Part shown: positions 48,852 to 59,832 of the stretch, piece after piece | Numbering within the stretch: position 1 is the first letter of the stretch | How the letters are laid out: every line of letters starts with the position of its first letter | Origin: Lunularia cruciata | Taxonomy: Eukaryota > Streptophyta > Marchantiopsida > Lunulariales > Lunulariaceae | DNA: 64,000 nt | Assembly (NCBI GenBank): GCA_948567375.1 | Contig: OX419757.1 | Location: 52,824,001-52,888,000, forward strand | Reading direction: 5' to 3' | Made by a program: the position numbers and the translations under genes | Notes under the pieces: model-generated | What the model saw: the letters and a program-made list of their open reading frames with translations, nothing else | The model's database searches: none | Told to the model about the DNA's origin: nothing

Positions 48852-51800
48852 AGTTGCTCCACCACAAATTCAATCTCTCCTCCGCTTTTCCTCTTCACCA
48901 CCTGTCAAAGTCCGACCCGATCTCCTCTGACAACCTTGCGTAATGCTTCTTCAATCCCCCTACTCCTCTTCTCCAACTCTTCGTCCCTCTTCTACTTCTT
49001 CATTCGTTCTTTCATCGCTTCCATTCCATCAATCTCTTTGTAATCTCTACTCGCTGGAGGGGAAAGGAAAGACGTCAAAAATCACTCTCATCTGCATTAA
49101 ACCAAAGGCCACGACACTTGTCAATCTCGACAAATGGCTCGTGTTAAAACCGCCACCTGGGGCACTTTCAACTTTTGATGTCTAACAGGTGTTAGGAGCC
49201 GTAGATTCTGGATGACGAAGTCAGCACCAAGTCGACCTGATTCGCTACGACATGGTAGGCCCTCTACCACGACTGATTTAGGATTTAGATCCGTTTCCCC
49301 CCACTATATTTAGAGGTCGTCCTCTAGATTTAACGTCCTTACTTAAGTTAGTCTCTTTAATCCAAGCTATAAAATTGAACATAAACATAAACAGGTTCAC
49401 GGAAGCAGCACGGGATTCTAATCTTTCGACTTAGTCCAAATTTGCGTAAACTTAATCTTCACTAAACGGATTGTAGCCAAGAAACCCGTCATGACAAAGA
49501 TGAGATTAGTTTCTAGAGAAGCTCCATTTCACAGACGAAAGATGACTGATGAAGCCAACGAAGTTTCATGAAGTGTATATCATTACGTCCTCGAAGTGAC
49601 CAAGTTGGTAAACCCTGCAACTACGAGCTGGCGTTGTGGGGTAAGCTACAGGTAAACATGCAGCTGAAGGTTGACTTCTTAAACATTTTACGATAAGAGG
49701 CGGAGTTTGGGACGTAATGCCATAGGGCCACGAAATCAGAAAGTTGAGGGCCAGTTTGTAGAAATGTTTCCTGAGAAGCGCGATTGTAAATGAAATCACT
49801 TTTGCATGTGAGTAGTTGCCCTTTCCATGGAGGAGAGAAATGAAATTTTACCACGTATTAAGAAAATTTCACTGTTCTTTTTTTGAGCCGAACACCGAAA
49901 CATAAGCACGATAAGATCCGTGAAGCTCATGTTTTCATCGGGAGATCAGTTTCTTCAGTGAGCAACGTTTCAGAGGAGATTGAATGGTGTTGGATTGATA
50001 ATATATTGAAGTGTTTTGGACTGAAATGTGGTACAGGCTATACCTGATGAATGTTGAACGATTTTAGATCTAAATGACTCCATTTTATAAAACACTACAG
50101 TTGCAAAGTCTGAACGCGCCTCCTCGTAGCATACCTCGTCGAGCCTTGAAGGGCCCTACGGAATACCTGAAATTTAGTGTAATATATGTCCGAAATGCGC
50201 CCGAAGGAGATGTTAGACGAGTGCTTACCCTGGAACAGTGTGCCCTCCCTTTACATCCCTTTTGAGAAGAGTGTTCGAAAACCGCACTCACTTTATCAAC
50301 GAGTGCGATCAAGATCGTTGAGGACGAGCACCACACCCACGGTGACTCCGCCCACCTTCTCCAAAGCTAGCGTTTTACTCCTATCAATACCGTTTGGAGC
50401 GGAGCATTGCTTCGCATCACCAAAACATCTCGCTTGAAACCGATGTCAACTCCAAGAGAGTCCGATGCTACTTGCAATGCCAAGATGTTACTTACAATGC
50501 ACATCACATCCCTTGGGATGTCACATAAAGATATCCCATCTCAAACCTTGCCGCTTGGTTTGCTTGGCCACTCGACTGAATCAAGGGGCCGGGCTCAAGA
50601 TCAATGCTACTTGGCTCTAAGAGAGATCAATGTTACTTATAACGCACTTTGCTTACGGACATCTTACATTGAGGCATCATGTCTTGAACCTTACTTTATT
50701 GCTTGATTCAATCGGATGTCACTTGTATGGAGAACGTGATCTCTGCATACGAGCCCTGGACATGAAACGCACCTTCCATCATAGATTTCTTGTTTGTGCA
50801 CACATGCTAACCATTGGCAAGAGAGAGTACTTTTAACCTCCCACCCAATCTACATTTTGTAAAAGATTTCTAAAGTTTTGCGACACCAACATTCTAAAAC
50901 ACAACTCTTCCCTTAGAAAGCATGGCCTGTGACATGGATGAAGAGCTCCAAGACGGGGCGACAAGGGAGTTCTTCTGCCAAGGGCATCTTGTTCCCTCAC
51001 CCACACACGAACATTGGTATTATCGTCACTCTTGCACGACCCGATTTTCTTTGTTTGTGGTCGGGACTCCTTTGCGATTCAATGTAATGTTGCATCTGGC
51101 CCGTCATGATGCACCCTCGGCCATTCTTAAACCAAGTTTGTGCATAATATCCATTAGCAATAATCTGATGTTCCGTGAGCGCATCATCGCAATAAACAAC
51201 GGAGGAACGCCAAACCTTGCAGATACGCATGCATCTACAATCAAATGAGAGGATATCGACCCCACTTAAAGGTTCACACCCAAACACACATACACTAAGA
51301 CTTTGTGTATGAACACAAGCCCCGCAAGAAGGCAGCACCACGGAGAACTGGAAAATACATTCTTGTTGAGAACTGATCTCCAACTTACAAAGTGGATGTC
51401 CGATTACAAAATGTTCTCTACATCGCATGGTCCATTTCGTTGATCGATTCTAAGATTCTAAAATCAACGAGATGAACCATACCATGCGTCACCCATACGA
51501 ACATACCGGTTAGACATGGTCAAGTTCCACTCTCCAAATTGGCACCCTGTGGGGTAGACAGGCAATAGAGACAATCATACACCAAGTCTATTTGACAATG
51601 GGGTAAGGAATCCTCACCAAATCTACTTGATAATGAGTTAGGATCATCGCCTGACATCAAAAACCGTCTGCAAACCTGCCTATGATATACTACGTTTAGT
51701 ACGGTTACATCCAGGGTTTAGTACGGTTACATATGTATGTCGTGTGCGTATATCCGTTGTTTTGTGTACAAACGAGTTGTTTGTTATTAGTAAAATCAAC

Positions 51801-52986
51801 GAAATCTCTCCCTGCTCTCTTTTCTGTTCCTTACCGGGTCGAAGTAAATAGACAATATTGCTTCAGCTACCAACCATATATTTCTTACGTCCTTTCCTTT
51901 TCCACTTTTCTGTCATATCTGTCACATATCAACTCAAGCCCTTGAAATCCAGCACTAGCAATCTCAATTGAGTATATTCTGGAGGTCTACAGCGTATGCA
52001 AGCTCATAGTTGTGACATTTTGATTCTTGAATGATCTCTGTAGTTCTATCCTACATTTCATAACTGATTATCAGAGTGTCATTCGCAGTCTATGTTTCTG
52101 TCACATCAAAAAATCCAGTGGAAAAATATAGAAGAAGAGGATAAAAAATACTAGACAAAGTACTGGATATATAAGGAGAACACAAGTGAACCACTTGAAT
52201 TACAGGTTTGAGTTAAGGCCTTGCAAGTCAACTCACATGCTGCAAATGGAAATGTAATCATTCAAATTGTGCGAGAATCTGATACTGGAGAATGTATCTA
52301 TCTCTCACCATACGTACATACTTCTCTTCGTGGAAGTCTCTCCTGGAAGTCCCGGCTGACAGTGTTTAAGTTATGGACAACCTGTATAGACTATGTTGAT
52401 CTGCTGTGACGGTCAGCCATCCTGAGACTGGAATCGAGTGAGAAAGCTGTGGATGAGAGATCTTTCTTACAACAGACAGGACAAGGCAAAGAGAGCAGGA
52501 ATGACCTCGAGAAGGTGGTCTTGAGATTACCAATTCTTACTTCCGACCGACTTCAGATAAAGACGTACAATAACATTCATTCATGAAAATGTAGCTTTTC
52601 CTCTTAAGAACAGAATTGTACCGTCTTGCCGAGCCGACAGAATGTGCTGACACTAGTCGAAGAACTAACTGAAAGTTCGTCTCGGAAAAGTATCTGAAAT
52701 TTGGTCTCTAATTTGCTGGTGCCCACAGTGTGGACATTGGCTAGGACCAGAAGAGAATGGATTCAGGAGAAAAAGCAACAGGTGCTGCTTTGGTGCCCAA
52801 CGTGACCAGGGTAATGCACGACGCGATTTCCTCAAAGAAGGTGGTCACGAACTAGCACAGACCTTAACTGAACTATTCGCCCCATACGAAACTGATAACA
52901 TAAAGTAAGAGAGAGTGTGACGTAGAGCAAAAATGCGTATAAGGTGGCAATCTATGAACGCTGGAGTTCCCCCCAAGCCTCGCTTT
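48852..52986. other. Gene-poor stretch between the two stress paralogues
   Basis: The first few hundred bases are the likely promoter of the long stress gene; only an ACGT core (GACGTC near 49066) is seen. Further on, 50.0-51.9 kb looks like decayed repeat sequence: the phrase ATGCTACTT/ATGTTACTTA returns several times between 50462 and 50640, and GTTTAGTACGGTTACAT is duplicated near 51693-51733. No coding exon can be supported. Confidence 0.35.
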
Positions 52987-53190
52987 GATTTATCTACATT
53001 GTGAACCCACTAAAGCCATCTTTGGCTCAATCCTCGACTAGTTTATCTGCCTGCAGTATAGATGTACAATGCAGTTAAGAACGGATTCTGATTTCGTTTA
53101 CCTACATTGTCAACCCACTAAAGCTATCTTTGGGTCAATCCTTGACAACTTTATCTGCCTGCAGTATAAATGTACAATGCAGTTAAGAAC
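52987..53190. repeat. Tandem duplication of about 100 bp
   Basis: Two copies (about 52987-53082 and 53089-53190) share CCACTAAAGC-ATCTTTGG, TTTATCTGCCTGCAGTATA and TGTACAATGCAGTTAAGAAC, with a few substitutions. They lie just past the stop codon of the short stress paralogue, so they are probably within its 3' untranslated region. Confidence 0.85.
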
Positions 53191-53209
53191 AAATTGTGAA
53201 CTTGCTTCC

Positions 53210-55073
53210 TCATTTGGTTGCCTTTGCATCCTCGTGAAACTGATCGCTCAAGTCTTTTGATGCTGCAGCTCTTTGAACCTGATGCACTTTGTGCGCTACC
53301 CAACGACCCCAACCCATACCCCCCTTGTCCTTGTGCTCTCCTTCCACTTTCTCCTTCGTATCTGCAGACTCGCCAACAGCTTCACTCTTTGCATGAGGAG
53401 GAGATGCGTCAAATTTGATATCTTTATTTCGACTTTCGGAATCAGCAGCCGGGGCCGGCGTGCTTGGTTGATTTAAAGTGTTCTCTGTCTTCGGTGTTGC
53501 AACCCCAGCCAGAGTTTCCGCAATAGCTCCAATCCCGTCTCGATCACTAGGTCCAAGTTCTGTCTGTTCTGAGTTCTGAGGTACCTGAGCCTCCCTTGCT
53601 TCTCTTTCTTTAAGGTTAGCAAGGGCTTGACGATTCGCCAAAGTGTCCGGCCCTGATTGGAAACCAAGGTGCTTGGTAAAGTCCAGTTTTTCCTTCGCCT
53701 GGAGAATTCAAGTTAAACCCCATAAGAAACTGATCTGTCATTACAAATGCATGAAGCTACTCCAGGTTAACTCTCAACAATAACAGAACCAGAGAATTGG
53801 TGGGAGATGTTTTCGACTCACCTTGCCAAACATGCTTCTCTTCTGATGTTCGTCGCCTAAACCTGCGCACAGACAGACCAGCAAAATAATTATTCTACCA
53901 AATTGAGAAAAAACGTGAATTTTAGACAGCATGGTGCCAAGAGTGTGTTGAATGACGTCCAACTGAAGAGTATTGAGGACAAGGATGAGTTGAGATCTCA
54001 ACCAGATCATTAATAAATGTAACCGATGGGAACTCTAGGGGCTAAAGTTCTAAACACATGGATATCTGAACCCGTGTCATAACTTACTCCAAATAGCACA
54101 AATACTCACAGAAGCGAGAACGAGCCGTTCCTCGTCGTGGTCTCACAACGAGGAAATTCAGTAAGGCAGGCAAAATCACTCTTCAACTTTGTCCACCCAC
54201 TGTGCGCAAAAGCTTCGTCCTTGAATGCGAAAACTACATTGGGAGCTGCAGTAAAATGTGATTCCGACCTGCCGGATTCGAACCAGCGACCTAGAGATGT
54301 CTGCTTGAACACTACAGTCTCCCGCTCTACCAACTGAGCTAAGGTCGGTTCACACTATACAATGAAAAAAAAGTTATTTTACTTTATTTTATTGAGTCAT
54401 GGAGTGCCGAGATTTGGTAGTGACTTTGAACAATAGCGAAAACAGAGGTGATGAATAAAACCGTGGCTATCTACAAGCTTCAATCTTTGCTGTTAGCTCA
54501 ACATTAAGGCTGTGTGGAAAGCCTCGCAAGAGACTTTGCTGCCTGGGATCAAAGTAACATAATTGTCATCCCGACAGCTTTGATAATATGCGATAAGAGC
54601 AGCTGCGCATTTAGCATTTCCCTACAGAACACCCCACCAGGTTGGTTTGCTGCATTGACTAATCGCTCATGATAATTGTCGAAATAACCGCTGGAATCGA
54701 GAGTGAAGTGATGTACTATTGTACTCCACACCGAACGTGAAGGTGACTGAGGATCCATTGTCTACAACCTGAGAGAAAAGGGTGAAACTGTCCGACTGTG
54801 CTAGACCTGCAAGAACACCGGAGTAGAGAGAACCACTATGATCCGGTTTCTTGCTTCATTCATAGGAGGAGAAGCTGGCTCAGTACGCAGTCGAAACGGG
54901 TGACAAGTTCAGATTTTGAGAGGAGAAAGGGGGCCTAATCTCACGATAGATTATGAGTTGGAGTGGTTTTATGAGTTGGAATAGATTATGCAACAGAAGC
55001 AAACAGAAAGCGCATTATCACTCTATTGCGGTTGAGAGTTACCTTGGCTTGAGTCTCCTTTAGTGTGAGCCAT
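53210..55073 (-). CDS. LTI65/RD29-like stress protein, short paralogue
   Basis: A hydrophilic protein of about 186 residues related to the gene at 45.1-48.9 kb. Exons 55043-55073 (MAHTKGDSSQ), 53822-53862 and 53210-53698 join in phases 1 and 0 and end in TGA. Exon 2 encodes DEHQKRSMFGK, a match to the conserved His/Lys-rich block near the N-terminus of plant RD29/LTI65 proteins. Exon 3 starts AKEKLDFTKHLGF, aligned with VRDDLGLSKHLGL of the long paralogue. It ends with GRWVAHKVHQVQRAAASK and DLSDQF, the motif that in the long paralogue precedes the CAP160-type repeats, which are missing here. The first intron (about 1.2 kb) contains a tRNA-Tyr gene. CRT/DRE and ABRE cores lie about 420-470 bases upstream of the ATG. 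The 10-residue first exon is inferred from phase and splice sites. Confidence 0.8.
54263..54348 (-). tRNA. tRNA-Tyr (GTA anticodon) with 13-base intron
   Basis: The minus strand folds into a full cloverleaf. The acceptor pairs CCGACCT with AGGTCGG and the discriminator base is A. There is a D arm GCTC...GAGC and an anticodon stem GGAGA/TCTCT with loop CTGTAGA, and the T arm carries GGTTCGAATCC. A 13-base intron interrupts the loop directly after base 37, the usual place in plant tRNA-Tyr. The gene lies, in the same orientation, inside intron 1 of the short LTI65-like gene. Confidence 0.95.
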
Positions 55074-55488
55074 GTCGACCACTTGTGCTCTCCCACCAGC
55101 TCTCCCCCTCCGCCTTACCAAAAGGCTAAAAGAAAACCAACACTAGATTTGCAACTCCTGACCAAAGAAATGCTTGCTTTCGTCCGACTAAATGACTCAG
55201 TCTTGCTGCCGACCTCACCAATCTCTCTCTAGGCTACAAAGAGTTCCGCTTCTTTCTTTCGGACAATATTCAGCAATCAACCCAAAACACAGAGACTCGA
55301 TATTATTGCACAATCACAATGAAAGTTTTCGCCTTGGACAGTAACCTTTTGGGGCGGGAGCTACGAAGAGTTGTTTTCATGAATGGAGTCCACAGGGTCT
55401 ACAAGATTCAGCCCGCCAGTTGTTTACCTCAGAACCGAATGGTATGGTGACAGATGGTTCCTGCTGGCGTGCTCAAGAGAGCATGCAG

Positions 55489-55540
55489 GCCGACACGTGG
55501 GACCGGAAAGTACCGCTTCGTTCAGACGCGCAGTGTCGGT
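55489..55540 (-). promoter_or_regulatory. CRT/DRE and ABRE cores upstream of the short stress gene
   Basis: GCCGAC (55489-55494) overlaps ACACGTGG (55493-55500), giving a CRT/DRE core fused to a G-box/ABRE. A second DRE core (ACCGAC on the minus strand) is at 55535-55540. DREB/CBF factors bind the former and ABF-type bZIP factors the latter in cold- and ABA-induced plant genes. Position and gene family agree, but function is inferred. Confidence 0.65.
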
Positions 55541-57520
55541 GTGTCGACTCATAGTCGTGAGTCAACAAAATGGTGAAAGAGTTCAAAATATACTCGCTGT
55601 AGAGAGATGGTGGAAGTTAGAATCCCTTCCAGCAAAGCTCAGCTGCATGGATCTCTCATCTTGCAGAGAGATACGCTATATAAAACTATAGTGGTAGTAT
55701 TGATTGGTCTACTGAATGATCTTGTCGTGGTTATGCACGACTTTTTAGACATGCGGCGCAATTTCCAAGGCAAAGCGATGACAAATCAACGGGTTTAGGT
55801 TCCGCATGCCTGCAGGTTTGTCTCCCCAAAGCTGGAAGTGCTCTTTTGAGCTCTCCAAAACTCGACACCTCTTGCACTTCTAGCTCGGATGTTTGATGTT
55901 TGACATACAATGTGACAAATTTTTTTTTTGATTTTTTTCATTGACCATAGCACGTTTCCGCCTGCATTTACTTGGCATTATTGTGTCAAGATTGGCGATT
56001 GTTGGTCATATCATTTGATTTCAAGTCAGGCGTAGGATTACGATGGGTGTAGAGCAAACTCATGAGCCTTAAACCTGGAAACTGCTGACCTGTGTCTATG
56101 TCTAGGCCTGAATCTAGCCCAACAAAACCAGACCCCAAAGTGAAGTCGAAATCTCAACCGGTACCTTTCTCACGTGGATATGCAAATAAAATGACTCCAA
56201 TAGAAAGAGAAGGCGGATACGAAATCCGCTGGAACTGTGCAAGGTTAAAAAGAGAACGACCGTCAGCTTTTCTATGGTAAAACTGATGCGTTTAGGATCA
56301 ACTGCCATGCTTTCGAGGAAAAAGGGGTCGGGTCCCGCAGTTGGTGAAGTTGATGGAAAGAACAATAATAGATAGAATCAAGAATCCATGAAGACCCAGA
56401 GAGGTGTAAGGCAACATGTGGAGAACTGAATTCCAGCAAAAGTTTTGTAACGTTGGGCAATCTGAACGTTGAGCTAGCCCGTGTGACCTATGTGTCTCAA
56501 ATAAAAAATTTGTCTACAGTATTGTGACTGTTATTCGTCAGAAGTGACAGCAGTACCGGAAGTGGCCACAGATGCTTCATCACCATCAGCGCTTTCAACA
56601 TTTCGTATGTGTACCGAAAAGTGACTCTTGTGATGGTGTCAGAGAGATCTCGACTAATCAATCTGACAACACAATCGTGGGTTTCAGACTCGATGTATCG
56701 GAAATGGACGAATCAAGATAAAAACTGAACACTGAAGCTCGAGTTTCGAACTGAGTAGAAGAATAAGTGATGAATGTAATTCTGCATAGTGAGTTTGTTG
56801 ATGCGGACCTCTTGTGCCACTTCCAACCCGGTTGAGTATGGCAATGCCGCAGCAATCTCAGGTGGTTCCATAGTGAGATACATAAAAAAAATGCGAAACA
56901 GAACAGGCAGGCAGAAAACAAGACACCTAAAAATACCATGAAATTTCAGATCCTGGCTACACCTGTAAGTTGAGCGACGTAGGAATCTGTTGGGGAAAGA
57001 TGAAGATGGGGCACGTAAGTAGTCCAAGAGGCACCTAAAGACGCATGGGAAGATGGAGGAAGAAAGTATTAGAAAACAAATGAAGCCGGGTCTGAGAAGC
57101 GAAGTAAGGAAAAGTCCAAATTGAATTCCGTAACATTAGGAAATTAGGAGCTGGAGTGCTGAACAAAATCAACTTTACGGGGAACCATAGAGCCTGTAAA
57201 TTACTTCATACGACGGAGCTATCCTCTATATCCTCATTTTCAACATTATGTGAACACACTTTCCCCGACCACATACGCAAGTTGCCATACCCTGCAGACT
57301 GTACATTTTAGGGCGAGAGCATTTCTGCTTTCTGCTTCAACTAATTCGAGAAGTCTGAGAGTGGAACCATCGATTGTGTATTTCAGGTTCAAGTGCTGGA
57401 TCTGTCAAGATCACTGCGAGTGTAAATAGGATATATCTACTATCATCAAAACTCTCAAACGGAAAATTCCCAAACGGAAAATTCCCGCTCTCTACTCGTG
57501 ACTCCTTCAAGAGGATCAGA
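55541..57520. other. Stretch holding a possible small minus-strand gene
   Basis: Two minus-strand pieces look partly coding. One is a frame starting MEPPEIAAALPYS at about 56872; the other is a short acidic tail, NVESADGDEASVATSGT, ending in TAA at about 56530. They could be exons of one small unrecognised gene, but I cannot fix splice sites or a domain. The rest shows nothing. Confidence 0.25.
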
Positions 57521-57895
57521 TCATCGTGAAGATCCAGATGGTCTTTTTGGAAGACCTGACACGAACCCATCTCTCAGTTTGGTGTGCTCATTGTCCAGAG
57601 GCGCTCCTGATCCTCCTAGTACTTCGGCCTCTACCCGTCCGCCATCGCCTTCTTTAAACCCTAGATCCTTCAAGTCCTGCTTGGCCATCAAGCCCCTTTC
57701 CATTCGGCATTCCAGGTACAGCTTAGACAGCTGCCTGCATTTTTCGGAATCGAATTTGCTTTCTTTCAAACACTTCATGTATTCTTTCATAGCATTGTCG
57801 CACTCGTGTAAGTGATCTAGAGGAAAAACTCCTTTCTCCGGTGGGATCGGTGTCATTCCCCGATTCCCTCCGAATGCTCCTCCGATGCTCGCCAT
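57521..57895 (-). CDS. COX19: COX19-like cytochrome c oxidase assembly protein
   Basis: A twin CX9C protein of the mitochondrial intermembrane space needed for building cytochrome c oxidase, linked to copper handling and imported by the Mia40 disulfide relay. The intronless frame gives 124 residues. It opens with MASIGGAFGGNRG and FPLDHLHEC, both typical of COX19. The two motifs are Cys32-9-Cys42 and Cys53-9-Cys63, followed by RMERGLMAKQDLKDLGF. I chose the ATG at 57895 rather than the in-frame one 51 bases upstream, because it matches the family N-terminus. The tail after residue 85 (basic, Gly/Ser-rich, ending in PKRPSGSSR) is not a feature I recall for the family and may be lineage-specific. 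Confidence 0.93.
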   Translation of the reverse strand: MASIGGAFGGNRGMTPIPPEKGVFPLDHLHECDNAMKEYMKCLKESKFDSEKCRQLSKLYLECRMERGLMAKQDLKDLGFKEGDGGRVEAEVLGGSGAPLDNEHTKLRDGFVSGLPKRPSGSSR

Positions 57896-59832
57896 CTTGC
57901 AAAACCCTAAAGATCTTTGGAGAAGTACTTGACAAATAAGTCCCAAAGATCAGATCAAGCCCCAAAAGTCGTCAATTAAACCTCACATTCGATGCCCTTG
58001 TGATTAAGTAAAGAACCCTCCGAAGAAAGTCTACAGCGTTAGGCAAACTGCCCCTACTGTCCTGAAACTGAACTTGCGTTCTGCAATATTACTTCTCCCT
58101 GTGATAGCGGCAAATTGACAGTGGAAGCAAGTGAGCGACTGATCTATAAGAGAGGAAATCGAAACATTTCCGGCCAACTGCTTCAAAGTTGGGACAGGTT
58201 GCGGGCCTTTGCTTCTTCTACCACCTGTCAACCTGAAATCCCATACCTGTTGTCTGTGATACAAAAGCTCTGCCCTTCCTCGGGGAGGATTTAGATACCA
58301 CTTCAACATACCAGATTACTTGGTAGGAAGAGGACGAGTTCTAGTTGACAAGCATCTCAAACTGGTCAGAAGATTTGTACCTTATTAGAAGTCCTCATTT
58401 ACCTCATCCACCAAGGCTCCAAATCTGATGAGTACCTACATTTAAGACTAAAGAGTTGAAGTTCAATTATGCTCAATGATACATTGTCTTGAATGAGATC
58501 AAATAATCAGTACTACATCCACGTGCATTCATGCCTTCATGACATCAAATCGGTGTAAAATACTTCCGCTGTGGGTTTTTAGCGAGAAAGTGGTAGGTAC
58601 TTCAATTGTACTCATATTCCGCCTTCCCTCTGCCTCGCAATCTGATGACAGGTAGACGCGAATTGCCTCATCTTAACAAGCTGATATTCTAATTTGCAGA
58701 GTTCTGTATGATTCGAGATATGGCATCTATCTGATTTGATTGACAAAGCACCAGGGGTTTCCTACTTTCGGATCTCACTACGGGAACGATACCAAACAAT
58801 CTTGAACTGCAAGATCTGAAGTTGATTGGTTAAACCATCCCATCATGTTTATATAGTTCTGTTTTGAAAGATTTGAGCACTAGTAAAACAAATCAAGCCG
58901 TCAGTAGGGTGGCTATTCGCGCTTCGACACATTATCACTTGCTTGTTCAGACATAGCATGTCTTTGGACTACTTTGGGAAGACACTCTTCCACAACCATT
59001 TCTTACCTAAAGTCGGTTTCGCGCTAAGTGGGTCTTGCTTTCGCCGCTAAAGTTTGAATAAAGAGAGATCTGCAGTATTTAGTATTGGATACAAGGGGTT
59101 CAGACTGGAGGGAAAATCTTCTGGGAGTCAGTGTAATGAACACAGTTACCAAAGTGAAAAATAGACCTTATCTCAGAGGTGCAGAGTAGAGTGTTTCCTC
59201 AACTCATCTACTTTTGACTAATACTTCCAGAGTGAGCAGTGTGGGATTGCGAACCTTTCCTTCATTCCTTCATTTGCCTTGTCTTGGAACCACCAATCTC
59301 GACACTGGAATCAAATCGCTCATCACGCGTGGGCTTGAGCATCATCTCGGGGGTCCCACACAGTTGTGCACTATTAGTCCTGAATAAATCATGGGGCGAG
59401 ATTTTCTAATGGATGTACTCATCGTTTCTTACTTCTGTACGTGCTACTGTCCAATGAGTGCTTATCTTATGCTGTCAAAATCATGATTCAGGGAAATATG
59501 GCCTAGTTCCAATGGGGGCAGAAGGGTAAGCAAAAACCCGAATCACCTCTCAAAGACTACTAAATAAACTGGACTGGAAGGAGATGGCACGACAGCTATA
59601 AGCCCATGTCAGTTGAACAGTGGCTTATAGATTGTTACTAGCTTCAAATATGATTACCATCGAGAAAGAAAGACAGATTGAAGAGGGAGATGGATTCATG
59701 AAATAGGCACTCTGATAAATTTCAAGCAACTTCCAATGGTAAGTTGGTGTCAGTACACTCATCTACGTTTTAGCAAATGCGTCTCTCAAAATCCTGACTT
59801 TTCACCTCTGAAAAAATGGGCATTGACCTAGT
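57896..59832. other. Intergenic stretch without supportable gene
   Basis: About 1.9 kb. A minus-strand frame at 58031-58309 (start MLKWYLNPPRGRAEL) is open but has no domain I know; it might belong to the COX19 leader. Otherwise I see only short frames. Confidence 0.4.

Noticed and set aside
53774-54010. Alternative start of the short stress gene, giving a hydrophobic N-terminus before GLGDEHQ
   Set aside because: The hydrophobic stretch is the pyrimidine-rich end of an intron with a GCGCAG acceptor; the spliced start MAHTKGDSSQ fits phase and resembles the paralogue.
54549-54758. Minus-strand frame starting MDPQSPSRSVWS as first exon of the short stress gene
   Set aside because: It has no good donor in the required phase; the exon at 55043-55073 has a consensus GTAACT donor in phase 1.
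55383-55691. + strand frame upstream of the short stress gene
   Set aside because: It covers the CRT/DRE-ABRE promoter area of the minus-strand gene and shows no motif.
58031-58309. Minus-strand frame starting MLKWYLNPPRGR
   Set aside because: Open but without any domain or splice partner; cannot be distinguished from chance.
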